Positions 1 to 7,065 are shown, counted from the first letter of the stretch. The stretch is 18,202 bases of DNA from Suilimivivens sp964571145 (GCA_964571145.1 CAZNAP010000043.1:1-18202), one strand, 5' to 3'. The notes: generated by a model not told the origin, from the letters alone. A program made the numbers and translations.

Positions 1-60
1 GACGCCCTTTGCAAGACAAGCCCCTTGCCCAGACATGATAGTTGTTTACTGTTTTTTGGT

Positions 61-125
61 AACTGTTATTTTGGCGACGGTTATTTCTATGACTGTTATT
101 TTGATGACTGTTATTTTGATGACTA
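61..125. repeat. 15-bp tandem repeat, about 4 copies
   Basis: Units of 15 bp start at 61, 76, 91 and 106, with a partial unit at 121. The best-conserved copies read GACTGTTATTTTGAT (91 and 106); the first two copies differ at a few bases. The flanking 1-60 shows no gene or recognised signal. Function unknown. Confidence 0.8.
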
Positions 126-145
126 ATTTAAAGAATATATTGTCT

Positions 146-466
146 TAGTAGGTGTTATTTCATCCATTGGGGACTATATGTGAATAGGCGAAGTTTTAGT
201 AGGTATGATTTTTGACTTTTTGTGGACTGATTTGGACTATTCATGCATTTTCGTAGGTTGACTACTCCGTAATTTTGTGGGCTAGATTCATCCATTTTCG
301 TTTTAAGTAGGTCGGCGGCTCTGAATTCTGTGGGCGAAAATCAACTAGTAAGGCTTTTTAGTAGGATTTGGGTTCGAAAATTCTGTGGACGAAATTCAAC
401 TATTCACGCTTTTGATAGGTTGACGGCAAATAGAGTCTCACAGAAGATTACAATGACTTGCAACGG
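146..466. repeat. Degenerate 54-bp tandem repeat array, about 6 copies
   Basis: Units begin at 146, 197, 251, 305, 359 and 413, spaced 51 then 54, 54, 54 and 54 bp. Each begins with TAGTAGGT or a close variant. The middle copies share AATTCTGTGG about 20 bp further on, then a block like CAACTATTCA. The last copy diverges after about 15 bp. A related fragment (GGCGGCTCCGAATTCTGTG) reappears at 517-535. Adjacent copies differ at many positions, so the array is old or under no constraint. There are no unique spacers, so it is not CRISPR. An open frame at 330-599 over this stretch has no convincing ribosome binding site or family and was not called. Confidence 0.75.
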
Positions 467-578
467 CTCAATGACTGGCAGTGACTCCTGGCAACTCACA
501 ATCAACACCGCTGCTGGCGGCTCCGAATTCTGTGAACTAGCTTCAACTATTCATGTTTTGGGATATTTTATGTCATTG

Positions 579-1391
579 CTAAATAATATCACTTTCTAAA
601 ATGCTCTCTATAACTCGCTTCACCTCTCTGGTGTCCAGAACATGACTTTTGCTTTCAAATGTTAAAAACAAATTTCTGCCAAGTGTAATTTCATTGTTGC
701 TATAACTTGACATTTTTACTACAAAACTGTTTTTGTACTTCTCATCATCCATCATGCCACAATGTTCAAGATAAACTATTCTTCTTGTACGAGGAAGTAG
801 TATCGTGAAATCAGGATAACGCACCTCATTATTCTTCAGAAAAATTGGGCACTCATATTTGTAAACTAATCCCATATACAGTAACATATCAGCAATAATT
901 ATTTCGGCTTTTGATCTCACCTGCTCTCCACGTTTTGTAAAGAGAAGCGAATCTTTTTCCGAAAAACGCATTCCTTGATATGGTTCTTCCATCCATTTGT
1001 CTGCATATTCCTGTGCCGTAGGAACTCGCGATTCAATTAGATTTTTACGATACGCATTCATATTCATGTATACTTGTGTCAGTGATAAATCATCTGACAC
1101 AAGTTCACACTTGGCCAGCACCAAGTTAATATATGCCAATTTCTTCTTTGCCTCTTTCAGAAGCCTTCTATCATAATCTTTCTGTGCCAATGCCAGTGCC
1201 AGCGGAAACTGAGCTTTGTGAATATAGACCCCTTTTTTAGCTTTTGGTGTTTCTCTGTAATAATACTGCACATTTGTACCTTTACGCGCAATCCGAAGTG
1301 TTCCTTTGGGTGACTCGGAAAGTGACTTTTCAATAGTTGTAATCAATACTTCCAGCTCTTTTTTTTGACATATCAATTCTTGTTTCAGCAC
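579..1391 (-). CDS. PD-(D/E)XK-like nuclease-domain protein, orphan
   Basis: 270 aa with a GTG start, supported by AGGAG 8 nt upstream. Residues 1-120 are charged and probably helical, with no recognised domain. Residues 158-250 match the layout of a PD-(D/E)XK nuclease fold: RSKAE (E163) in the first helix, YKYECPIF, then RYPDF (D194), and a strand with VYLEH (E209, H210) followed by CGMMDDEKY. The E-D-E order and the PDF..EH.GM pattern are typical of restriction- and repair-like nucleases of clostridia; that assignment is from recall of the family. No methylase, helicase or toxin partner lies next to it; the neighbours are repeat arrays. It could be a solitary defence or repair nuclease, or a decayed mobile-element cargo gene. 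DNA cleavage is inferred from the residues only. Confidence 0.65.
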   Translation of the reverse strand: MLKQELICQKKELEVLITTIEKSLSESPKGTLRIARKGTNVQYYYRETPKAKKGVYIHKAQFPLALALAQKDYDRRLLKEAKKKLAYINLVLAKCELVSDDLSLTQVYMNMNAYRKNLIESRVPTAQEYADKWMEEPYQGMRFSEKDSLLFTKRGEQVRSKAEIIIADMLLYMGLVYKYECPIFLKNNEVRYPDFTILLPRTRRIVYLEHCGMMDDEKYKNSFVVKMSSYSNNEITLGRNLFLTFESKSHVLDTREVKRVIESILESDII

Positions 1392-1434
1392 TTGATTTGC
1401 TCCTCTCTTATAACCGTTTCAGTTGATAGTTACT

Positions 1435-1474
1435 GTTGATTCTTTCTGTTAATTCTTTCTGCTGATTCTTTCTG
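1435..1474. repeat. 13-bp tandem repeat running into the assembly gap
   Basis: Three units of 13 bp (1435-1447, 1448-1460, 1461-1473) follow the pattern GYTRATTCTTTCT. The array is cut by the N run at 1475, so the copy number is unknown. It lies about 45 bp upstream of the GTG start of the nuclease-domain gene, where its promoter would be expected. Confidence 0.8.
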
Positions 1475-1574
1475 NNNNNNNNNNNNNNNNNNNNNNNNNN
1501 NNNNNNNNNNNNNNNNNNNNNNNNNNNNNNNNNNNNNNNNNNNNNNNNNNNNNNNNNNNNNNNNNNNNNNNNNN
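1475..1574. other. Assembly gap (100 N)
   Basis: Exactly 100 unknown bases, the conventional placeholder for a gap of unknown size. Different tandem repeats abut both edges (13-bp on the left, 20-bp on the right), which probably caused the assembly break. An open frame reading through the N run (1449-1649, minus) is meaningless. Confidence 0.95.
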
Positions 1575-1770
1575 AATAGGCAATAGTATTGGGTAATAGT
1601 CAGTAACAATAGGTAACAGGCAGTAGTATTGGGTAATAGTCAATAACAATAGGTAACAGGCAGTAGTATTGGGTAATAGTCGGTAACAATAGGTAACAGG
1701 CAGTAGTATTAGAAAATAGTCTGTAGTATTAGAAAAAAGTCTGTAGTATTAGGTATAAGTCGATAATATC
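1575..1770. repeat. 20-bp tandem repeat with 40-bp higher-order period
   Basis: Twenty-bp units start every 20 bases from 1581 to 1761. Two variants alternate: CAGTAGTATTGGGTAATAGT and CAGTAACAATAGGTAACAGG. Together they make a 40-bp unit repeated nearly exactly from 1581 to 1700. From 1701 only the first variant continues (1701, 1721, 1741, 1761) and decays progressively toward groEL. The left end is lost in the gap. A 20-bp period is not a multiple of three, so the array does not encode a repeat protein. Downstream, 1771-1916 is AT-rich with no gene or signal that I recognise. Confidence 0.9.
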
Positions 1771-1916
1771 GGAAAGCAGCGATAATAATGAGTAGTATAA
1801 GGAAATATAAGAAGTAATCAAGTAATATAAACAATAATGGGAATTTAAAGGATTTGAATTAATATTGAAAATTTTTGATTTGCAAATAGATAAATTGAGA
1901 ACGTTTCTAATAGAAT

Positions 1917-1945
1917 ACCCGGCAAGCCTATTAGGCCTACCGGGT
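1917..1945 (-). terminator. Stem-loop downstream of groEL, probable terminator
   Basis: ACCCGG (1917-1922) pairs with CCGGGT (1940-1945). Inside it GCCT (1926-1929) pairs with AGGC (1933-1936). It lies about 110 bp past the groEL stop and is the only GC-rich hairpin there. On the minus strand the following bases are only moderately T-rich (ATTCTATTAG), so it is not a classic intrinsic terminator. It could instead stabilise the mRNA 3' end. Between it and groEL, 1991-2042 holds an imperfect direct and inverted repeat (ACAGCATTACT twice; palindrome AGTAATATTACT at 2007-2018) of unknown role. Confidence 0.45.
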
Positions 1946-2053
1946 GTAAATCAACAAAAAAATGTTTGTAACCAATAACTTCTCTTCGACACAGCATTAC
2001 TAATGAAGTAATATTACTACTAATACAGCATTACTGCTTCATCGGGAAACGAA

Positions 2054-3676
2054 TTACATCATTCCGCCCATTCCGCCGCCTGCAGGCATTGCAGGAGCAT
2101 CTTCTTTGATGTTTGCAACAACGGATTCTGTAGTAAGGAGTGTAGAAGCAACGCTGGTTGCGTTCTGTAGTGCACTTCTTGTTACCTTAGCGGGATCCAG
2201 AATACCTGCGGAAACCATATCTACATATTCTTCTTTCAATACATCGAAGCCTACGCCAGCCTTGGATTCTTTAACCTTGTTGATAATAACGCTGCCTTCC
2301 AAGCCTGCATTTGCTGCAATATGGAAAAGCGGGGATTCCAGCGCTTTTAATACCAGCTGTGCACCGGTCTTCTCATCGCCTAACATTGTTTCAGCAAGTT
2401 TTTCAACATCCTTTGATGCGTGGATATATGCAGAGCCACCACCACAGATAATTCCTTCTTCTACTGCTGCTCTGGTTGCTGCAAGAGCATCTTCCAGACG
2501 AAGTTTTGCTTCTTTCATTTCAGTTTCAGTAGCGGCACCTACGCGGATAACAGCTACGCCACCTGCCAATTTAGCAAGTCTTTCCTGAAGTTTTTCTCTA
2601 TCGAAATCGGATGTTGTTTCTTCGATTTGACCCTTAATCTGATTAATTCTTGCTGCAATGGCATTCTTATCGCCTTCGCCATCAACAATGACAGTGTTTT
2701 CTTTCTGTACTTTAACAGATTTTGCACGTCCCAACTGTTCCATTGTTGTTTCTTTCAAATCCAGACCCAGTTCTTCGCTGATTACCTGACCACCTGTCAG
2801 AATTGCAATATCCTCAAGCATTGCTTTTCTTCTATCGCCATAACCAGGTGCCTTAACAGCTACTACATTAAAGGTTCCACGCAGTTTATTGACGATTAAT
2901 GTTGTAAGAGCTTCGCCTTCAACATCTTCTGCAATAATTAACAGTTTAGCACCAGACTGTACTACCTGCTCTAACAGCGGTAGAATTTCCTGAATATTGG
3001 AGATTTTCTTATCTGTAATGAGGATATAAGGATTCTCAAGAACTGCTTCCATTTTATCCATATCTGTAGCCATATATGCTGAGATATAACCTCTGTCAAA
3101 CTGCATACCTTCAACTAAATCAAGCTCAGTCATCATGGTCTTGCTTTCTTCGATTGTGATAACACCATCACCAGATACCTTTTCCATAGCATCTGCAACC
3201 AGTTTACCAACTTCATCATCACCAGCTGAAATAGCTGCTACTCTGGCAATATGTTCTTTTCCGTTTAATTTAGAACTCATTTTGGAAATAGCTTCTACAG
3301 CACAGTCTGTTGCTTTCTTCATACCTTTACGCAAGATAATCGGGTTAGCGCCTGCTGCCAGGTTCTTCATACCTGCATTTACCATTGCCTGTGCAAGAAC
3401 TGTTGCGGTAGTTGTACCATCACCTGCTACATCGTTTGTCTTGGTTGCTACTTCTTTTACAAGCTGAGCGCCCATATTTTCAAAAGCATCTTCCAGTTCA
3501 ATTTCTTTTGCAATAGTTACACCATCATTTGTAATTAAAGGTGCACCATAGGATTTGTCAAGAACGACGTTTCTACCTTTAGGTCCTAATGTTACTCTAA
3601 CTGTATCTGCTAACTGATTCACACCTGATTCAAGTGCTGCACGGGCTTCTGCTCCGTATTTAATTTCCTTTGCCAT
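2054..3676 (-). CDS. groEL: Chaperonin GroEL (Hsp60)
   Basis: 540 aa, the usual GroEL length. This is the ATP-driven large chaperonin ring that folds proteins in the cytoplasm under the GroES lid. Visible signatures are the N-terminal TLGPKGRNVVLD segment, the nucleotide-binding D86GTTT stretch, the equatorial AAVEEGIICGGG segment late in the protein, and the flexible Gly/Met tail ending GGGMGGMM. The ATG is preceded by GGAGG. It is the second gene of the groES-groEL operon, driven from the CIRCE promoter at 4200-4267. The spacer to groES is unusually long (194 bp) and filled with a 17-bp tandem array. Long antisense frames at 2106-2588 and 2420-2899 are shadows of this gene. Confidence 0.98.
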   Translation of the reverse strand: MAKEIKYGAEARAALESGVNQLADTVRVTLGPKGRNVVLDKSYGAPLITNDGVTIAKEIELEDAFENMGAQLVKEVATKTNDVAGDGTTTATVLAQAMVNAGMKNLAAGANPIILRKGMKKATDCAVEAISKMSSKLNGKEHIARVAAISAGDDEVGKLVADAMEKVSGDGVITIEESKTMMTELDLVEGMQFDRGYISAYMATDMDKMEAVLENPYILITDKKISNIQEILPLLEQVVQSGAKLLIIAEDVEGEALTTLIVNKLRGTFNVVAVKAPGYGDRRKAMLEDIAILTGGQVISEELGLDLKETTMEQLGRAKSVKVQKENTVIVDGEGDKNAIAARINQIKGQIEETTSDFDREKLQERLAKLAGGVAVIRVGAATETEMKEAKLRLEDALAATRAAVEEGIICGGGSAYIHASKDVEKLAETMLGDEKTGAQLVLKALESPLFHIAANAGLEGSVIINKVKESKAGVGFDVLKEEYVDMVSAGILDPAKVTRSALQNATSVASTLLTTESVVANIKEDAPAMPAGGGMGGMM

Positions 3677-3678
3677 TT

Positions 3679-3693
3679 AAAAGGCCTCCTTTT
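3679..3693 (-). promoter_or_regulatory. Small inverted repeat enclosing the groEL Shine-Dalgarno
   Basis: On the coding strand the groEL ribosome binding site reads AAAAGGAGGCCTTTT. AAAAGG can pair with CCTTTT across a 3-nt loop, so most of the GGAGG would sit in a 6-bp hairpin just upstream of the ATG at 3676. Such a helix would be weak and heat-labile. Thermosensor-like behaviour is only inference, and the palindrome may be chance. Confidence 0.4.
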
Positions 3694-3715
3694 ATGCTAT
3701 TTCATTTTTATTTCA

Positions 3716-3834
3716 ATTCCACTTTTTACTTCATTGTGACTTCATTTTTATTGTGACTTCATTTTCATTGTGACTTCATTTTCATTGTGACTTAGTTTTC
3801 ATTGTGTCTTAGTTTTCATTGTGACTTCATTCGA
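3716..3834. repeat. 17-bp tandem repeat in the groES-groEL spacer
   Basis: Units start at 3733, 3750, 3767, 3784, 3801 and 3818, exactly 17 bp apart, with a degenerate unit at 3716. The consensus on the plus strand is ATTGTGACTTCATTTTC. Two copies carry TTAG in place of TTCAT and one has GTGTC. The array occupies most of the spacer between the groES stop (3871) and the groEL start (3676), so it is transcribed in the operon mRNA. Confidence 0.92.
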
Positions 3835-3870
3835 AATGTATCATTCACATGATTGAATCACACTGATTTA

Positions 3871-4155
3871 CTACTTAATCACTGCAAGAATATCGCTCTG
3901 CTTTACAATGATGAATTCATCTTCCTCGATTTTCACTTCTGTGCCTGCATACTTGGAATAAATAACCTGATCGCCAGCTTTCACTTCCATCTTGATTTCC
4001 TTGCCGTCTACTGTTCCGCCCGGTCCAACTGCAATCACTTCGGCCTGCTGGGGTTTTTCCTTATTCTGTCCCGGTAATACAATGCCGGACTTAGTCGTTT
4101 CTTCTGCTACCAGTTGTTTTAATACAACCCTGTCTCCTAATGGTACTAGTTTCAT
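3871..4155 (-). CDS. groES: Co-chaperonin GroES (Hsp10)
   Basis: 94 aa, the normal length for GroES. It forms the heptameric lid of the GroEL chamber. Recognisable are the N-terminal LGDRVVLK segment, the mobile loop that contacts GroEL (about residues 18-30, EETTKSGIVLPG), the roof-type GPGG segment, and the C-terminal VKQSDILAVI strand. The ATG at 4153-4155 has AAAGGAGG 7 nt upstream. It is the first gene of the operon, about 45 bp downstream of the CIRCE element. Confidence 0.98.
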   Translation of the reverse strand: MKLVPLGDRVVLKQLVAEETTKSGIVLPGQNKEKPQQAEVIAVGPGGTVDGKEIKMEVKAGDQVIYSKYAGTEVKIEEDEFIIVKQSDILAVIK

Positions 4156-4199
4156 TGAAATGCCTCCTTTATAATAGTAAAATTATGATCTCTTTTTTG

Positions 4200-4226
4200 T
4201 TAGCACTCTTTCTAATTGAGTGCTAA
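4200..4226 (-). promoter_or_regulatory. CIRCE operator (HrcA binding site)
   Basis: A perfect TTAGCACTC (4200-4208), a 9-nt spacer and a perfect GAGTGCTAA (4218-4226). This is the full consensus of the CIRCE element, the target of the heat-shock repressor HrcA in Firmicutes. It lies just downstream of the -10 and upstream of groES, the usual position for repression and heat induction. Confidence 0.98.
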
Positions 4227-4238
4227 AACCTAAAACAT

Positions 4239-4267
4239 ATATTAGTTTTATATGCTTTTCTTTGCAA
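4239..4267 (-). promoter_or_regulatory. groESL promoter
   Basis: On the minus strand, -35 TTGCAA (4262-4267) and -10 TAATAT (4239-4244) are separated by exactly 17 bp. The predicted start falls at the edge of the CIRCE element. The pyrimidine-rich stretch between here and the end of the next gene (about 4285-4356) shows no clear terminator. Confidence 0.8.
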
Positions 4268-4356
4268 CCGTTATTACAGGTGTATACTACTATGTTTTCT
4301 CTTGTTTTCTATCGATTTCTTAATTATTCTTTTATTTTCTCATTTTCTCTCAAACA

Positions 4357-5298
4357 TCACGATTTAATAATTTGTTTATACTTTTCCAGACGTTCTCTGT
4401 AGCCGGGTGCATTTTTGATTTCAAATTTATTGCTGAACATCTCGTATTCCGCATCACCCAAAGCATCCTCCAACTTAGTCTCGATATTGGTTTTGTAAAC
4501 AACACCTACTGCCACCGATGGCGCCAGTAACTTATCTTCATAGTTTAGGCATCTTTTCTGTATTTTAGACGCATAATTTTCTGCTTCTCCATTAACCGCA
4601 AGTGGAATCAAGACACCAAATACATCTCCGTCAATTCTTCCAATTACAAATTCAGGTTTCGCTTCTTCTTTCAATATATCAGCGACGATACAAATCAACC
4701 GGTCGCTTTCTTCAGAACCGAAATGATCATTTACAAACTTCCAGTCATTAATATTCACATGAACAACTGCTACCGGAACCACCTCTGAGCGGTCGATAAT
4801 ATTCATTCTGGCTTCAAAGTAATTCTTGCTGAAAACGCCTGTCAAAATATCTTCTTTTTCTTTTTGACCACTGCTGTAACGCTTATCTGCCAATTGTCTC
4901 TCCAACTCTTCCAGATAAATAGCGCCTTCCCTATGTAAATATGCTTCTTCTCCCAATTTTGAGAGAAGCTCTATTGTACCGTCTAACATTTCGTCCATCA
5001 GATGTTTGTCTCGCTCAGGTTCCAGCATCTTTACATACAAATGTCCCATGGTACGATTTTGAACTCGCAGTTTTCTGCCCGGCTCATGAATGACATCTGG
5101 ATGATACCCCAAAAAGCTGTCCCCAATTACAACCTCTTTCTCCCCATGTCGATCCGTCAGTAAAATATTCAGTTCCAGTATTTGAGCCACATTCTCTAAA
5201 TACTTTTTAATAATTTCCATATCATATAAATTGGAAAGTGCATAGTTCTTAATATTCTCTTTAATTTTCTTATCGTATGGTATTGCTTCGTAACCCAT
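4357..5298 (-). CDS. Degenerate GGDEF-domain protein with N-terminal sensory-like region
   Basis: 313 aa. Residues 1-125 (YLENVAQILELNILLTDRHGEKEVVIGD...) look like a small sensory domain of PocR or GAF type, but I cannot assign it firmly. Residues 145-290 are a GGDEF domain, beginning DILTGVFSKNYFEAR (150-164). The catalytic positions are mostly lost. The metal-binding DxD position reads N182-I-N184, the GHxxGD segment reads GSEESD (194-199), and the signature is D223-G-D-V-F227 instead of GGDEF. No RxxD inhibitory site precedes it. It is therefore unlikely to make cyclic di-GMP and may bind a nucleotide or a protein instead. The start (RBS AGGAGG) lies inside the 3' end of ptsI with a 29-bp overlap, so translation is probably coupled. 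Nothing indicates membrane insertion. Confidence 0.8.
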   Translation of the reverse strand: MGYEAIPYDKKIKENIKNYALSNLYDMEIIKKYLENVAQILELNILLTDRHGEKEVVIGDSFLGYHPDVIHEPGRKLRVQNRTMGHLYVKMLEPERDKHLMDEMLDGTIELLSKLGEEAYLHREGAIYLEELERQLADKRYSSGQKEKEDILTGVFSKNYFEARMNIIDRSEVVPVAVVHVNINDWKFVNDHFGSEESDRLICIVADILKEEAKPEFVIGRIDGDVFGVLIPLAVNGEAENYASKIQKRCLNYEDKLLAPSVAVGVVYKTNIETKLEDALGDAEYEMFSNKFEIKNAPGYRERLEKYKQIIKS

Positions 5299-7015
5299 AA
5301 TGACCTCCTAGTATTTTGTCTTCCACCTCTGTGGCAGTTCTTAGTTTTAGACAATCTTCAGCTAACGCATTTGCTTCTTTTATTGTTATTCCAGCCAGTG
5401 CTGCTTTCATCTGGGGAATACTTCTCTCGTTCATACTGAGGCTGGTCGCACCGAGCCCAATTAATAGTATACCTGATTCCGATTCGCCTGCCAATTCGCC
5501 ACAAACCGAAATATGTTTCTTCCTATTATTAAATTCTTGAAATACAAACTTCATCAGTCGTAGCATTGCCGGGGAAAGTGGTTGGTAATAAGTGGTGACC
5601 TCACTATTCATTCTATCCGCTGCGCATACATATTGTGCCAAATCGTTGGTTCCAATGCTGGCAAAATCGACCTCCTGTGCTACCAAGTCTGCCAATAAGG
5701 CAATCGATGGAATTTCGATCATCACACCCAGCTTGATATCCTTATTATATGCAACTCCTTCTTGTGTCAGCTGATTCATTGCTTGTTGCACGGCTGCTTT
5801 GGCCAGCAGAATATCATCCATACTGCCTACCATGGGAAACATAATCTGTAACGGCCCATAAGCTGATGCCCGCAGTGCTGCCCTAAGTTGTGTCTCTAAG
5901 ATTGTAGAATATTTTAGGCAAAAACGTAATGCCCGATTTCCCAATGCCGGATTTTCTTCCTTAGCTGTCTGAAAATACGATAGCTTCTTGTCTCCACCAA
6001 TGTCCAGTGTTCTTAATGTAACTGCTTTACCTCCTGCTTGTCTGAGTACTTGCTTATAAATTTCAAACTGTTCCTCTTCTGTTGGTAAAGACTTTCTTTT
6101 CATATATAAAAATTCGGTTCGAAACAGACCAATCGTATCATAGTCAAGTGCTTCTGCTCCAAAATATTCCGAACTGATATTGATTCCTATCTCAATTTTT
6201 CTTCCGTCCTTTGTCAATGCAGGTTTATTGGTATATGCCTCCCCTGCTTTCTGCCTTTCCGCGAAAACATACTGTTTTTCCTGATATTCTGAAATACATT
6301 CTGCGCTTGGTTCCAAAATAAGCTCACCGCCTATGGCATCCAAAATAAGTTCCTGCCCCTGTGTGAGCTCCGATACGATTCCTTCCATGCCTAAAGCTGT
6401 CGGTATTTGATAACTTCTTGCAATAATTGCAGTATGAGAGTATGCACCGCCAATTTCCGTAATAATTCCCTTTACATGCGTTCGATCCAACAAGGCGGTA
6501 TCGCTTGGCAAAAGTTCATGTGCCACAACAATCACGTCCTCTTTTAAGTCAGATAATTGACTGGATGTATCTCCCTGCAGCAAACGCAAAATTCTGTTTT
6601 TTACATCTCGTAAATCGGCTGTTCTAGACGCAATAATTGGATCTTCTACTTGTTCCAACAAGACACAGGCATTCTCAAATACAGTATCCACCGCATGTAC
6701 CGGACTTACCTGCTCTTCCTTTACTAAATATGCTATCTTATTTCGAATTTCCACATCATGCAAAATTTCCTGATGTGCCACGAAAATTCCCGATTTTTCA
6801 GGAGATATCTTCATCAATTCTGTGACAATTCCAGATAATTCCGTTTCCGCACAATCATATGCATTTTTCAACAATGCAATTTGCTTGTCTAAATCCTTGG
6901 CTGGAAAATGTGTTGCAGTTTGTTTTTGGTCGATTGCATGATAAATACATGCTTTTCCAATAGCAATTCCCGGAGAAATAATCTTATCTTTCAACTTTAT
7001 TGATTTTCCTGTCAT
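5270..7015 (-). CDS. ptsI: Phosphoenolpyruvate-protein phosphotransferase (PTS enzyme I)
   Basis: 581 aa, the usual enzyme I length. It takes the phosphate from PEP onto a histidine and passes it to HPr, starting the sugar phosphotransferase chain in the cytoplasm. The N-terminal HPr-binding and swivelling region (GIAIGKACIY onward) holds the active site EIGGAYSHTAIIAR with H194. The C-terminal PEP-binding barrel shows GLFRTEFLYM (297-305), TLDIGGDKK, NPALGNRALR, MIEIPS with E434, SIGTNDLAQY with D458, and CGELAG with the catalytic C505. There is no N-terminal GAF domain, so it is not a PtsP-type nitrogen enzyme. The ATG is preceded by a weak GAGGG. No HPr gene lies nearby; instead it overlaps a degenerate GGDEF gene. 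Its leader carries a hairpin motif shared with ppdK. Confidence 0.93.
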   Translation of the reverse strand: MTGKSIKLKDKIISPGIAIGKACIYHAIDQKQTATHFPAKDLDKQIALLKNAYDCAETELSGIVTELMKISPEKSGIFVAHQEILHDVEIRNKIAYLVKEEQVSPVHAVDTVFENACVLLEQVEDPIIASRTADLRDVKNRILRLLQGDTSSQLSDLKEDVIVVAHELLPSDTALLDRTHVKGIITEIGGAYSHTAIIARSYQIPTALGMEGIVSELTQGQELILDAIGGELILEPSAECISEYQEKQYVFAERQKAGEAYTNKPALTKDGRKIEIGINISSEYFGAEALDYDTIGLFRTEFLYMKRKSLPTEEEQFEIYKQVLRQAGGKAVTLRTLDIGGDKKLSYFQTAKEENPALGNRALRFCLKYSTILETQLRAALRASAYGPLQIMFPMVGSMDDILLAKAAVQQAMNQLTQEGVAYNKDIKLGVMIEIPSIALLADLVAQEVDFASIGTNDLAQYVCAADRMNSEVTTYYQPLSPAMLRLMKFVFQEFNNRKKHISVCGELAGESESGILLIGLGATSLSMNERSIPQMKAALAGITIKEANALAEDCLKLRTATEVEDKILGGHYGLRSNTIR

Positions 7016-7034
7016 TCACGCCCTCGCTTTCTAG

Positions 7035-7065
7035 TTAGTCGCTCGGTGCATATCCGAATGACTAA
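7035..7065 (-). promoter_or_regulatory. ptsI leader hairpin, motif shared with the ppdK leader
   Basis: In the RNA, TTAGTC pairs with GACTAA and an inner CGG pairs with CCG. Allowing one mismatch and one G-U pair gives a stem of about 12 positions with a 7-nt loop. It ends about 20 nt before the ptsI ATG. The 3' portion (7036-7058) contains TTCGGATAT and ACCGAGCGACTA and matches the ppdK leader at 15687-15709 in 20 of 23 positions. No U run follows, so this copy is not a terminator; it could affect translation or be a protein binding site. Confidence 0.6.

Noticed and set aside
146..466. CRISPR array
   Set aside because: Units are contiguous and degenerate along their whole length, with no identical repeats separated by unique spacers and no cas genes.
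330..599. 89-aa open frame on the plus strand over the 54-bp repeats
   Set aside because: It lies on degenerate 54-bp repeats (a multiple of three, so a frame can stay open by chance), has no convincing ribosome binding site and shows no family features.
1449..1649. 66-aa open frame on the minus strand
   Set aside because: It reads through 100 unknown bases and then through 20-bp repeats; it is not interpretable as a gene.
1991..2042. Small imperfect repeats downstream of groEL as a separate element
   Set aside because: ACAGCATTACT twice and the palindrome AGTAATATTACT are short and AT-rich; they may be chance or an extension of the local repeat tendency, so they are only mentioned with the 1917-1945 hairpin.
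2106..2899. Long antisense frames opposite groEL
   Set aside because: They are fully inside a certain groEL gene and their composition is what the complementary codons dictate.
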